Part shown: piece after piece, positions 1 to 8,721 of the stretch
Position numbering within the stretch: the stretch's first letter is position 1
How the letters are laid out: each line of letters begins with the position of its first letter
Source of the DNA: a virus
Virus record (IMG/VR): IMGVR_UViG_3300028043_000003
Location: 1-51,189 of that record
DNA: 51,189 nt
Reading direction: 5' to 3' (one strand)
Notes under the pieces: model-generated
The model's database searches: none
Seen by the model: only the letters and a program-made list of their open reading frames with translations
Told to the model about the DNA's origin: nothing
Translations under genes and position numbers: made by a program

Positions 1-2
1 CT

Positions 3-2609
3 TATTACGGTACTGACAAGCCTTGGATGGCATATCCGGGTTCTCTTGTTCAGCAAAACTTCGGCGAAGGAGAGCAAAAGGGATATCTTATTTGGAACAT
101 CCGTGGAAAAAATGACTGGGATGTTTCCTTTAAAGAACTGATGAATTTCCAACCATTTATAACTTTCAAATGGGAGGGAGATCAAAAGAAGACATTAGAT
201 AAGCTGTTGGAGGTCAGGGGAAATATTCTTCTACCGGGTTCTAGATATAGAATTTCGAGTGTTCAAAATATTTCAGACATAGAACAGAGACAGTTCGTTG
301 AACGCCTAAAGACCGAGTTCCAGGCGGAGGAAGTTGTTTTTAAAATTGATGTTTCTAACAACATAGAGGATATCCAAACAGATACAATCAAGGTACAAAA
401 AACCTCTCTGAGGAATAACCCGGATATCCTTGCCCAGCTTTATAACGAATACATCATCAACAATCAGGAGTCTCATCCTCTTTCAGAGGAACAAATAAAG
501 ATAGCAAATCAAGCCGTCTATGACTATTTGGCGAAACTAAACGCCTCTGAGCCTGATGTAACGGCTAGGGATGTCTCCTGGTCGCTTAAGTCCATGGACT
601 TTGACAACATTTTCAGGTATGGAGAAGGAAACTCTATAGATTTTGCAAAGCTAAATGGCATTGTGGGAATCTTCGGTAGGAACCGCGTAGGAAAAAGTAG
701 CATTGTTGGAACCATGATGTATGCTCTTTTTAATGCAACGGACAGAGGACCCGTTAAAACCGCTCACATTATCAATAAAAACAAGACAGCGTGCCGAGTG
801 AGGGCGCACGTCAATATCAGTGGTAATGACTACGTTTTGGAAAGAACCTCGCAAAAAGATGAGCCAAAACGAAAAAGAAAGAAAGAGATAGACGACGAAA
901 AAACCTCTACGTCTTTGTCTGTCACACAGGTAAACTCTGATGGTACAACCATCCCTAGGACTGGAATTTCTAGAGATGAGACAGACAAGGAGCTTCGTAG
1001 GCTTATTGGAACTTCCGAGGACTTCCTTCTTACGTCCTTTGCCTCCCAGGGTGACATGGATAGATTTATTAAGGAAGGCGCTACAGAACGCAAGGCGGTT
1101 CTTTCGAGATTCCTTGATTTGGATATCTTCAAAAAACTTTGCGACTATGCCAAGGACGATTGCACAACCTTGAACAGCAGAACAAAAAGATATTCTGATG
1201 TGCAGTGGGAACAAATAATTGAGGACTCTAAAAAGGAAATTCAAAATCTAGAAGCCTCAAAGCTTGTCTTGGAGTCAAGGATACTGGAAAAACGAAATAC
1301 CTCCGAGGAGCTTAAACTTTGGATCCTTCAAAAGGAAAAAGAAGTTGACATGGCAACAATTCTTCAGCTTGAGTCGGAGTTGGAGACAAAGGAAAAACAA
1401 ATTGAAAATGCAAACAAATTGTTTTCTGAGTTGTCTGCCGTTATCAAGGTAAAACACTCGGAGTTACTGCAGACCGATATTCAGTTGCAAGAAATTAAGG
1501 TGGACGAGTTAGAAGGAAGGCAAGAAGAAATGCACTCCTTGAAGGAAAAACTTGGACTGCTAGAGTCTTCTTTTAAGATCGAAACTGCCGCTCTCGAACA
1601 CCAAGAAAAGTCAATAAGAAAACTTGAACTGGTCCCGTGCGAAGACAAGTTTCCGGGGTGTCACTTCATTAAAGACTCACACGAGAACAAAAAAACAATA
1701 GAAGGTCAGAGAAAGCTTGTATTGGACCTCAGAACGCAGTATGACGAACTCAAAAAAAATCTTGAGTTCCTGATACAGGAGAAGATTTCTGAGAAAATAC
1801 GCGAACACAGAATTCTATTTGAGAAAAAGACAAAGCTCGAAACAACCCTCAGAGACCTAAAGTCGCGTCAAAAGAACATTGACACCATGAGGCTTCTATC
1901 CGAAAGAGAACAACTGAAGGAGAAGCTTGAAAAAATAAGGCTTAGTCTTGACGAGGCAGAGGAGCAGGAAATCCAAAACAAAAAACAGGAACTCCAGGAG
2001 CTTAAGCAAGAGCTTACCGAGTTAGACTCTCAAAAAAATGACATATTTCTTCGTCTTGGTTCCAACAAGCAAAAGCTGGATCAATTTCTTCGTGAAAAAG
2101 ATGAATGTACCGACATTTTGCAGCAGTTGCAGGTGTTTGAATCCGTTTACAGGGCATTTAGCAAAAATGGCATTCCTGCCATGATTCTGAAGAGTCAGCT
2201 TCCGGCTATTAATGCCGAACTTGAGAAAATATTGTCAAACATTTTTGACTTTAAGATTTTTCTAGAAACCGACACCTCGTCCAATGTCATGGACGTGTTT
2301 ATTGAGGACAACGGAGGCAAGAGAGTCATTGAGATGGCATCAGGAGCAGAGAAGATGATTGCTTCTCTGGCCTTAAGAGTTGCCCTTACCAATTTGTCAA
2401 GTCTTCCCAAGTCTGACATTTTCATTCTAGATGAAGGTTTTGGACCTTTGGACGACACTTCAATTTACCAGTGTCTACAGATTATGTCCCTTCTCAAGAA
2501 TTATTTTAGACTGATTCTTGTTATCACCCACATTCCTCCAATTAAGGAAATTGCTGATAAAATAATAGAGATCAGAGACGACGGACTCGTCTCTTTTGTT
2601 CAGGTTTAA
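3..2609 (+). CDS. Mre11/Rad50-type (gp47/gp46-like) recombination nuclease, 5' partial
   Basis: The reading frame is open from base 3, so the gene is cut by the window edge; the first internal ATG is at 27. The first ~110 residues match the end of an Mre11/SbcD phosphoesterase plus its capping domain (YPGS..QQNFGEGEQKGYLIWNI). The rest is a Rad50/SbcC ATPase: Walker A GRNRVGKSS near residue 217, long coiled coils, a zinc-hook-like Cys pair near 538 and 545 (C-x6-C rather than CxxC), signature SGAEK, Walker B ILDEGFGPLD near 800 and an H-loop ITH. Nuclease and ATPase subunits therefore appear fused in one polypeptide, whereas T4 has separate gp47 and gp46. Expected role is end resection for recombination-dependent replication. 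Family is sure; the fusion depends on sequence upstream of the window. Confidence 0.9.
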   Translation, partial: YYGTDKPWMAYPGSLVQQNFGEGEQKGYLIWNIRGKNDWDVSFKELMNFQPFITFKWEGDQKKTLDKLLEVRGNILLPGSRYRISSVQNISDIEQRQFVERLKTEFQAEEVVFKIDVSNNIEDIQTDTIKVQKTSLRNNPDILAQLYNEYIINNQESHPLSEEQIKIANQAVYDYLAKLNASEPDVTARDVSWSLKSMDFDNIFRYGEGNSIDFAKLNGIVGIFGRNRVGKSSIVGTMMYALFNATDRGPVKTAHIINKNKTACRVRAHVNISGNDYVLERTSQKDEPKRKRKKEIDDEKTSTSLSVTQVNSDGTTIPRTGISRDETDKELRRLIGTSEDFLLTSFASQGDMDRFIKEGATERKAVLSRFLDLDIFKKLCDYAKDDCTTLNSRTKRYSDVQWEQIIEDSKKEIQNLEASKLVLESRILEKRNTSEELKLWILQKEKEVDMATILQLESELETKEKQIENANKLFSELSAVIKVKHSELLQTDIQLQEIKVDELEGRQEEMHSLKEKLGLLESSFKIETAALEHQEKSIRKLELVPCEDKFPGCHFIKDSHENKKTIEGQRKLVLDLRTQYDELKKNLEFLIQEKISEKIREHRILFEKKTKLETTLRDLKSRQKNIDTMRLLSEREQLKEKLEKIRLSLDEAEEQEIQNKKQELQELKQELTELDSQKNDIFLRLGSNKQKLDQFLREKDECTDILQQLQVFESVYRAFSKNGIPAMILKSQLPAINAELEKILSNIFDFKIFLETDTSSNVMDVFIEDNGGKRVIEMASGAEKMIASLALRVALTNLSSLPKSDIFILDEGFGPLDDTSIYQCLQIMSLLKNYFRLILVITHIPPIKEIADKIIEIRDDGLVSFVQV

Positions 2610-2641
2610 AGAGATTTTTTCTCTAGTAGAATGTAGTTCCA

Positions 2642-2938
2642 ATGGAAAACAACAACAACAACAAAAAAAGACACAAAAAAAGCCTTAATTTAAAAAGAAA
2701 AGCAAACGAGGAATCCTACGTGGTATCCCAGATAGATTTTTTTGGGCACACCATATCTGAAGGATTTTCTGATCACTCCTGGACGAATGCTGCTAGGATA
2801 TTTAATTCCCTACAAGGGCACCTACTCCAGTCAGATAGAGAAAAATTGGCAGAAATATGGAGAGATGCTTTTGCCGGGTCAAGTAAGGAGCAAATTTTAA
2901 CAGAAATCGAACTAATTAAGGAGCACATTAGGAGCTAG
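2642..2938 (+). CDS. hypothetical protein, basic Asn/Lys-rich N terminus
   Basis: A 98-residue protein I do not recognise. The first ~25 residues are Asn/Lys rich and strongly basic, possibly nucleic-acid binding; the rest looks like a small helical domain. It starts 32 bases after the recombination nuclease and ends 6 bases before the next gene, so it belongs to the same rightward operon. No signal peptide or membrane segment. Function unknown. Confidence 0.65.
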   Translation: MENNNNNKKRHKKSLNLKRKANEESYVVSQIDFFGHTISEGFSDHSWTNAARIFNSLQGHLLQSDREKLAEIWRDAFAGSSKEQILTEIELIKEHIRS

Positions 2939-2944
2939 TCTTAA

Positions 2945-3157
2945 ATGTCAGAAACTCGTTGCCCTGCTTGCAATTCAACCCCGTGTTATATCTCTTTTTT
3001 TGGTAAAATAGAATGTGGTAGTCTGAAGTGTCAGCATTATTCCAAAGAATTATATCCTCAGCAAGAACCCGTAGAAAATAAGTCGAAACAAGATGATGAG
3101 GACCCGCAGAAGGTTATGTTTTTTTGGTCAACGTACCACACAGATTGTGGTGACTGA
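2945..3157 (+). CDS. small zinc-ribbon-like protein
   Basis: A 70-residue protein. Two Cys pairs are visible, CPAC near residue 6 and a second pair around residues 24-29 (CGSLKC), a plausible single zinc-binding knuckle. The tail is acidic and Gln/Asp rich. It follows the preceding gene by 6 bases. The fold is inferred from Cys spacing only; partner and function are unknown. Confidence 0.6.
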   Translation: MSETRCPACNSTPCYISFFGKIECGSLKCQHYSKELYPQQEPVENKSKQDDEDPQKVMFFWSTYHTDCGD

Positions 3158-3194
3158 GTTATCCAAAACATAATTCGGAATAGACATTCTATGT

Positions 3195-3491
3195 ATGTCC
3201 TATTCTAGAACAAAAATGTTGGATAACGGCAATATATTGTTAATATTTTCATCCGAAACAGACATAATTGTTCCAATTTTTTGTTCAATTTGTTCATTTC
3301 AGATGAAAACCCTGGAAGATGCCATCGCATTCCGTGCAAGTGGGTGTTGCAACTTGTGCGAGATGCACTGGACTAGGACGAAGTTCGGTAAATGGGAAAA
3401 TGGATGGCGACCCTCAAAGGAAACTGAGGGCTGGGACGACTATCTTAAATACCGAAAAGCCACAGGACAGGGCCTACTTATGCTAAAGTAG
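3195..3491 (+). CDS. hypothetical Cys-rich protein
   Basis: A 98-residue protein with CSIC and CCNLC motifs around residues 31-55 that could bind one zinc ion, followed by a Trp-rich basic tail. Start chosen at the ATG at 3195, two codons after an alternative ATG in another frame. It is co-oriented with its neighbours upstream of the terminase. I do not recognise a family. Confidence 0.6.
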   Translation: MSYSRTKMLDNGNILLIFSSETDIIVPIFCSICSFQMKTLEDAIAFRASGCCNLCEMHWTRTKFGKWENGWRPSKETEGWDDYLKYRKATGQGLLMLK

Positions 3492-3502
3492 AGGTATTTT
3501 CT

Positions 3503-3898
3503 GTGACCGTAAAAGACTATCAAAAATATTTGGCGCTTTCTAGGGTTTTTAATAAGACTTATGGCGCCCCTTCCACAATGAAGTCATCTTCAGAGACAGT
3601 TACCCTAAGACTGGTGGACGACGAGATGATTTCGGCTATGTTTTTAATTCATGTCAATTTTTCCTCAGAAGGAATGTGGAGAGAATTAAGAAAAAGGTGG
3701 CTTGAAGAAGGCGTAGAAAAAATTCAGAAAACGCTCAAAAAGGCAGCCGAAGAATATGAGACTATTACCGGCTCAACTGTAAAGTTTGAAATAAAAGAGG
3801 CATCCATTAGTGACAGCTTGGAATTTATCAGCTACAATCTTTACAATCCAAAAAAGGCAGCCTACTTCAGAGTCTTTTTAAATGCTTCTGTTTCCTAG
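3503..3898 (+). CDS. hypothetical protein upstream of terminase
   Basis: A 131-residue protein read from a GTG start with AGAGG 8 bases upstream. Soluble alpha/beta composition, with no motif I can name. It ends 10 bases before the large terminase subunit, a position often held by a small terminase or neck gene, but the sequence shows no helix-turn-helix typical of a small terminase. Function left open. Confidence 0.65.
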   Translation: MTVKDYQKYLALSRVFNKTYGAPSTMKSSSETVTLRLVDDEMISAMFLIHVNFSSEGMWRELRKRWLEEGVEKIQKTLKKAAEEYETITGSTVKFEIKEASISDSLEFISYNLYNPKKAAYFRVFLNASVS

Positions 3899-3908
3899 TT
3901 ATTATTAA

Positions 3909-5564
3909 ATGGCCAAGTCAAAAAAAATAGAGAGAAAAGCCGAACAATTTGAAGAGATAAAAAAATGCGGCGCTGATCCTGTCTATTTCATTAAAAAATA
4001 CATCAAAATCTCTCATCCGGTCAGGGGTCCAATAAACTTCGATACGTACCCCTTTCAAGAAGAGTGCATAAATCTATTTCTGACACACAGAATGATAATT
4101 TGTAACAAGTCCAGGCAGCTAGGCTTGTCTACGGTTTCTGCCGCCTATTGTATGTGGCTTGCTATTTTTAGACGAAATAAAAATATCGTTATTCTTGCAA
4201 CAAGACTAGAAACCGCAAAGCTCTTTCTAGAAAAAATCAAAATGATGTTTGACTCTCTTCCAGAGTGGCTTGTCATGCCAACGATAACCACTCTTTCTGT
4301 AAAAGAGATGAAGTTTTCCAATAAGTCAATCATCAAAGCCCTTCCATGTACAGAAAACGCTGCTAGAGGTGAGGCTGTTTCTTTGTTGGTCGTGGACGAG
4401 GCTGCACACATCGAAAATTTTGATGAGATTTGGATGAGTCTTTCGCCAACGTTTAATACCGGTGGTGATGTTATTCTTATTTCTTCCCCGAAGGGCGTTG
4501 GAAATCAATTTTATAACATTTGGCAAAAGGCTATTGACAAGAAACCAGGGGAACCAGGATCAAATGGATTCCTTGCAATAAATCTTCCCTGGGATGTTCA
4601 CCCGGAACATGATCAAAAGTGGTTTGAGGAACAATGTTCTACTCTTCTAAATAGCCCAAGAGCTATTGCCCAGGAGCTTTTGTGCTCCTTTGAAGCCTCA
4701 GGGTTTTCCTTTCTTGATACAGATTCTTTGGGGTGGCTTTCGTCCAATATAGAAAGTCCTCTGTCAAGGTATGGGGAGAATCTTGACATGCTTATTTGGA
4801 AATATCCAGAACCAGGTCACAAATATATAATTTCTGGTGACGTGGCCAGGGGAGACGCAGAAGACTATTCTGCAATGTACGTAATTGATGCAACTTGCGA
4901 TGAGATAGTGGCAGAGTACAAGGGAAGAATACAGCCAGATCGTTTTGCAGAGTTTCTCGTGGATGTTGCACAAAAATATAATAATGGATTTATTGTACAC
5001 GAAATTAATAGCGCAGGAATTGTTACCTCCTACAAACTGAAAGACCTCAAGTATAAAAACGTGTACTATGAAAAACTCTTTAACGGAAATCTTGAACCGT
5101 TTTATAGGCCAGAAGAAATAGAGGAGCTTATCCCCGGGTTCACAACTACCGTAAAAACTAGACCCGTTATTCTGGGTAAACTTGAGGCTGCAATAAGAAA
5201 TAAAAAACTTAAGTCCAGGTCAGAACGACTTGTGAGCGAGTTCAAGACGTTTATAGTGGATAACGGTAAGCCTAAGGCACAAAAGAATTGCCACGACGAT
5301 CTTGTCATGGCCTTGGCTATAGGCATTAATTTTATTGAGTTCTCTCAGAAAACTAATGCATCATCTGACGCTTATACCCTCGCAATGCTTACTGCCATGT
5401 CAAGGGAGTCTAAGGACTTAAACAGTCTAAGAAACCCAGGCTGGGGGGTTCAGGGCAAGGATCTTCCTATGCGTGCCGGGTGGCAAACACAGTCTCAGGG
5501 AAGCAAAAAAACTCCGCAGGAGAACGCAGAATTTTACAAATCATTTGACTGGTTATTAAAGTAA
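3909..5564 (+). CDS. terminase large subunit (gp17-like)
   Basis: A 551-residue DNA-packaging motor ATPase/nuclease. The N-terminal ATPase carries NKSRQLGLST (residues ~66-75) in the Walker A position, Walker B LLVVDEAAH (~159-167) and a coupling motif ISSPKG (~191-196). The C-terminal RNase H-like nuclease begins at SGDVARGDAEDYSA (~308) with a late HDDL acid cluster (~462). The usual GK[S/T] lysine is replaced by leucine; the lysine in NKSRQ may take its place, as in other deviant terminase Walker A motifs. It should cut and pump concatemeric DNA through the portal encoded at 39701. Length is normal for T4-type TerL. Confidence 0.95.
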   Translation: MAKSKKIERKAEQFEEIKKCGADPVYFIKKYIKISHPVRGPINFDTYPFQEECINLFLTHRMIICNKSRQLGLSTVSAAYCMWLAIFRRNKNIVILATRLETAKLFLEKIKMMFDSLPEWLVMPTITTLSVKEMKFSNKSIIKALPCTENAARGEAVSLLVVDEAAHIENFDEIWMSLSPTFNTGGDVILISSPKGVGNQFYNIWQKAIDKKPGEPGSNGFLAINLPWDVHPEHDQKWFEEQCSTLLNSPRAIAQELLCSFEASGFSFLDTDSLGWLSSNIESPLSRYGENLDMLIWKYPEPGHKYIISGDVARGDAEDYSAMYVIDATCDEIVAEYKGRIQPDRFAEFLVDVAQKYNNGFIVHEINSAGIVTSYKLKDLKYKNVYYEKLFNGNLEPFYRPEEIEELIPGFTTTVKTRPVILGKLEAAIRNKKLKSRSERLVSEFKTFIVDNGKPKAQKNCHDDLVMALAIGINFIEFSQKTNASSDAYTLAMLTAMSRESKDLNSLRNPGWGVQGKDLPMRAGWQTQSQGSKKTPQENAEFYKSFDWLLK

Positions 5565-5851
5565 TTTTTGTTAGCCGGCTTAAGCTTCTCGGACATTACC
5601 CAGACTTTTATATGAACGCCATGTTCATTTGTGGCTAGAACTTTTGAGAACGAAACCCAAAACCCCATAAATTTGCTTCCCCTTTTTTCTAAAATTGTTA
5701 CGAATGGCGTTGACAGCTTGATAATCTTGATTTTTTTATGATAGGGTTTTGCATGTTCGTTGAACGGCAGGGATTGATATCCCATCCAAGTATTTTCGTG
5801 TCTCTTTTTAAAGGTACACAACATCCCAACTTTTATTTTTTTAGGCAACAT
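5534..5851 (-). CDS. hypothetical protein on the opposite strand
   Basis: A 105-residue basic protein filling the gap between the terminase and the deaminase. On the minus strand AGGAG lies 7 bases before the ATG at 5851, which supports it as real. Its 3' end overlaps the terminase end tail-to-tail by 31 bases, and its start faces the deaminase gene, so the ~65-base spacer must hold divergent promoters. Composition (Lys, Phe, Trp, Val) looks like a folded soluble protein; no family recognised. Confidence 0.6.
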   Translation of the reverse strand: MLPKKIKVGMLCTFKKRHENTWMGYQSLPFNEHAKPYHKKIKIIKLSTPFVTILEKRGSKFMGFWVSFSKVLATNEHGVHIKVWVMSEKLKPANKNYFNNQSNDL

Positions 5852-5916
5852 GCAACTTCTCCTATGTATAGCACTCCGTTCTTGAAAGACAACGCCAAGT
5901 ATGCTACTGTGTCAGT

Positions 5917-6378
5917 ATGAACAAATTTTTTAGAATCGCCCTGCAAAATGCCATGGAGCATGACTATGGACACCTGGAGTATCACCTGTGCTCCATCATA
6001 GTGCGTGGTGGGTCTGTTATTTCCGTTGGATACAACAAAAAGAGTACGAATGCTTTTGTTGAGCACTACACCGACATAGCCAAGGGGCAGAGAGATTGGT
6101 GTATGTCTACCCACGCGGAAATGGACGCAGTTTTGGGGGCAAGGGCAAAAACAGACCTCAGGGGTTCTAAAATATATGTTATTCGGAAGTTGCAGGACAT
6201 TAAGAAGCGTGGCACGTTTGCTTTGGCCAAGCCCTGTGAAATTTGTCAGCACGTTCTTTATAATTACGGAATTCGTAGGGCGTATTATACGATTGATGAC
6301 AATAATCATGGTATAATGAAAATAGTAAATCCTGCTTTAAATTTTAGAAACAATGAAGAAAAAAAAGAACAAAAATGA
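5917..6378 (+). CDS. zinc-dependent cytidine/dCMP deaminase-like protein
   Basis: A 153-residue protein of the cytidine deaminase superfamily. The zinc site is visible as HAE (in THAEMDAV) and PCEIC. T4-like phages use a dCMP deaminase to make dUMP for dTMP synthesis; the long, basic region between the two zinc motifs leaves room for a different nucleobase or RNA substrate. It overlaps the next gene by an ATGA junction, indicating translational coupling. Family is clear, exact substrate is not. Confidence 0.8.
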   Translation: MNKFFRIALQNAMEHDYGHLEYHLCSIIVRGGSVISVGYNKKSTNAFVEHYTDIAKGQRDWCMSTHAEMDAVLGARAKTDLRGSKIYVIRKLQDIKKRGTFALAKPCEICQHVLYNYGIRRAYYTIDDNNHGIMKIVNPALNFRNNEEKKEQK

Positions 6379-6896
6379 CCAAAAGAATCTATCCGGCGAA
6401 CTCTCCAGAAATAAAAGAGGGGATCAAAATTTTGTGGGAAAGTGGAAGATATGACGGACCCTTGTCTGGCGTCCTGGAATACAATGGAGATAAGTGCTAT
6501 TTTGATATTAAAAGAGAATATTATTCCAAAGAGTATGGTTATAATCCCGGTAGAACATATTGGATTTATAAACTAACAGAAGAACAGTGGAAAGAAATTT
6601 CTTACTGGCATGAGGAATTTAGGCTTCATGTAGGCACTCACTGCGATTATGGTTGGAGTGAGAAATATCAAGAATACGAAAGAAACGAAGGAAACTTGAT
6701 CGAAATAACAGATATCGCAGATCACGAATATTCAAAGGAAATGTATTATGCTAGAGTCAAAATACATAATGAAAAAAATGGAGACATTATAGATTCCATA
6801 AACAAGAAAACTCAAACTATTGGATGGTGTTCCTGGCGTGTTTTGGTTGGCAAGCCTTGGAAAGAGTGGAGAAAAACTCGTCGTGTCAACGTGTAG
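6375..6896 (+). CDS. hypothetical protein
   Basis: A 173-residue acidic protein rich in Tyr, Trp and Glu, without signal peptide or membrane segment. The ATG overlaps the stop of the deaminase gene (ATGA), and its own 3' end overlaps the start of the HNH gene. I do not recognise the fold. Confidence 0.65.
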   Translation: MTKRIYPANSPEIKEGIKILWESGRYDGPLSGVLEYNGDKCYFDIKREYYSKEYGYNPGRTYWIYKLTEEQWKEISYWHEEFRLHVGTHCDYGWSEKYQEYERNEGNLIEITDIADHEYSKEMYYARVKIHNEKNGDIIDSINKKTQTIGWCSWRVLVGKPWKEWRKTRRVNV

Positions 6897-7269
6897 GGTA
6901 TGTCACTTGCCTTTTTTGCTTGTAGAGGAAACTAGAAGAAAACACTCGTTTTTTTGGTTTGCCTGCAAAAGTTGTGTCAAAAAGGCAAGAACTAAGGCCA
7001 AGTGGCATAAACGCAGAAAAGGAAACATTGGCAAATTTTCCCCAACGGATTGGCTCATCACCTTGCTTGAAAATGAGTTTAAGTGTGCTGTATGCAAGCA
7101 ACGCAAGCCCTGCCTTACCCTTGACCATGTAAATTCCATTGGAGCAGGAGGGCTTAACTCCTACGAGAATATGCAGCCTTTGTGTGAGGATTGTCACACA
7201 ATAAAAGCCAGAGAAGAAAACATAATACGTGACCAAAGAAAAAAACTAGAAAGGAAGCTTAGCCCATGA
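6883..7269 (+). CDS. HNH endonuclease
   Basis: An HNH nuclease of 128 residues if started at GTG 6883, with TGGAG 11 bases upstream; an ATG at 6820 in the same frame would give 149 residues but has no ribosome binding site. An N-terminal CxxC pair (CRVC) and a central CKSC are followed by the nuclease core: CAVCKQRK, then LDHVNS, then NMQPLCEDCH. It overlaps the preceding gene by 14 bases and the following ATP-grasp gene by 4. Unlike the later HNH genes it is not inside a tRNA. Probably a free-standing homing endonuclease. Confidence 0.8.
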   Translation: MSTCRVCHLPFLLVEETRRKHSFFWFACKSCVKKARTKAKWHKRRKGNIGKFSPTDWLITLLENEFKCAVCKQRKPCLTLDHVNSIGAGGLNSYENMQPLCEDCHTIKAREENIIRDQRKKLERKLSP

Positions 7270-8078
7270 AACCTGTAATTTTGATGCGTCCATCTCTAGC
7301 CGAAGAAAATGAATTTTCCATTGCTTCTAAACACCTACCAACCTTCAGGAAAAGATCCGATATTCCTCCTGGCAGTCTTGTGGTCGGCAGATATTCTGTG
7401 GTTCCATTTTATCTAGAACTTGAGGAAGACCTAGCTGCTTCTGGCTCCAAGCTTATAAATTCCTATAGAGAACACAGATGGATTGCAGACCTGAGGGAGT
7501 GGTATGAGGATTTTAAGGGAATTACCCCTAAAACCTGGTTTGATCTCGTCAGTCTCCCAGAAAACGGGGGTCCCTTTGTCCTCAAAGGGGAAACAAACTC
7601 AAGGAAATTCCACTGGAATACCCATATGTTCGCCAAAAATAAAAGAGAGGCAATGGAGGTCTACAGTAGGCTTTCCCAGGATTCCCTCATAGGGCAGCAA
7701 AATATATATATCCGGGAGTACGTCCCCCTTAGGAAGCTGGCAGAGGGCTTAAACGGCCTACAGGTGTCAGAGGAGTACAGGTTCTTTTTTCTTGACCGTA
7801 AGATAGTTTCTGGTGCGTTTTATTGGTCCTCCCACGTAGATGACTTGACAGAGGTTCCGAAGGCTGCTAACGTGCCCTTGGAGTTCCTGGAGGAGGTTAA
7901 AAATAGACTAGGTTGCAATGCTAGGTTCTGCGTGGTAGACATAGCTAGGAAGGCAGACGGAGACTGGACCGTAATCGAGGTAAACGACGGGCAGCAATCC
8001 GGCCTTTCCGAAAATAATCCAGAAGAATTATATTTAAATTTGAAGAAAGTTTTGTCCTTTTCTGAGGATTCGACATAA
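7266..8078 (+). CDS. ATP-grasp domain protein (DUF4343-like)
   Basis: A 270-residue protein with the layout of a small ATP-grasp ligase: a lysine strand (GPFVLKGETNSRK, ~105-117), a central REYVPL and EYRFFF pair, and a C-terminal metal/ATP site VIEVNDGQQSGL. The pattern resembles DUF4343-type ATP-grasp proteins of phages. Substrate unknown. A second, divergent ATP-grasp protein lies in the NAD operon at 22697. Start overlaps the HNH stop by an ATGA. It is the last protein gene before the long RNA island. Confidence 0.75.
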   Translation: MKPVILMRPSLAEENEFSIASKHLPTFRKRSDIPPGSLVVGRYSVVPFYLELEEDLAASGSKLINSYREHRWIADLREWYEDFKGITPKTWFDLVSLPENGGPFVLKGETNSRKFHWNTHMFAKNKREAMEVYSRLSQDSLIGQQNIYIREYVPLRKLAEGLNGLQVSEEYRFFFLDRKIVSGAFYWSSHVDDLTEVPKAANVPLEFLEEVKNRLGCNARFCVVDIARKADGDWTVIEVNDGQQSGLSENNPEELYLNLKKVLSFSEDST

Positions 8079-8079
8079 A

Positions 8080-8348
8080 TAATAGATAGCAGGGAGCTTG
8101 TTTGAGGTTTCCCTTTGGTACGTCCCCAGGTGGGTAGGTACCGTGAAAACTGAATAGGAAATAAGTTTTTTGTGTCGTTGGCAGCTAGCACGGGGCTGCA
8201 CAAAGTTTAGACCTGTGGTTGCTCGCAGGTTATTGACGTTAACCGGCTTAACGCACGGCACTCTTCGGAAATTGGCCATTTATGGCTTAGATGAGAGGGA
8301 AGGTACGGCAAAGCCATTTTTCCGTTCCCCGCCAAATTTCCACACTAT
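8080..8348 (+). ncRNA. unidentified structured RNA segment upstream of tmRNA
   Basis: No convincing gene. Instead the segment is a chain of hairpins: GGTAC/GTACC around 8120-8144, TTGTG/CACAA with GCAGC/GCTGC inside around 8170-8206, ACCTG/CAGGT around 8211-8231, GTTAA/TTAAC near 8238-8253, and a long GGAAATTGGC/GCCAAATTTCC arm (~8268-8342). It could be a separate RNA or the processed leader of the tmRNA. Family unknown. Confidence 0.4.
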
Positions 8349-8721
8349 GGGGACGCACTGGTCTCGATAAGGGTACAGATGGAAATTGTCGTTAAGGGAC
8401 TTCTCCAAGAAGTCAGCGCAAAATATCTTGGAAAAAATAGATGCAGATGATGCACCTTTTGCTCTTGCTGCCTGATTCAGGTTAGATTTGTAGAGCCATG
8501 AATTCCTAGCGGATTGCGGCTAGGAAGGAGTGTTATAAACAGCAGTCAAATGCTAGAGGCTTAATGGTTTTCGAACCCCTGGCATAAATAAGAAAACTAG
8601 AGAACAGAGAATTTTGGGTCACTTTGAGATATGCCTGTTCTGACACCAAAAAAGTGAATAGTTAACGTAAACAAATTTCTTGAAAGACTTTTACACAAGG
8701 GTTCGACTCCCTTCGTCTCCA
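8349..8721 (+). ncRNA. ssrA: transfer-messenger RNA (tmRNA)
   Basis: A 373-base RNA with tRNA-like ends: GGGGACG (8349-8355) pairs with CGTCTCC (8714-8720), and a canonical T arm AAGGG-TTCGACT-CCCTT precedes the 3' strand. The 5' part has the usual tmRNA GGTCTCGATA-type D-arm region. Inside, a reading frame from a GCG resume codon at 8416 encodes AQNILEKIDADDAPFALAA then TGA, ending in the classical ALAA degradation signal. It would rescue stalled ribosomes and tag nascent chains, using the host SmpB since none is seen here. Confidence 0.88.

Noticed and set aside
651-1244. 197-codon minus-strand frame inside the recombination nuclease
   Set aside because: It lies fully antisense to a gene with clear Rad50 motifs and has no family pattern of its own.
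5738-5920. 60-codon plus-strand frame upstream of the deaminase
   Set aside because: It is antisense to the minus-strand gene at 5534-5851, which has a good ribosome binding site.
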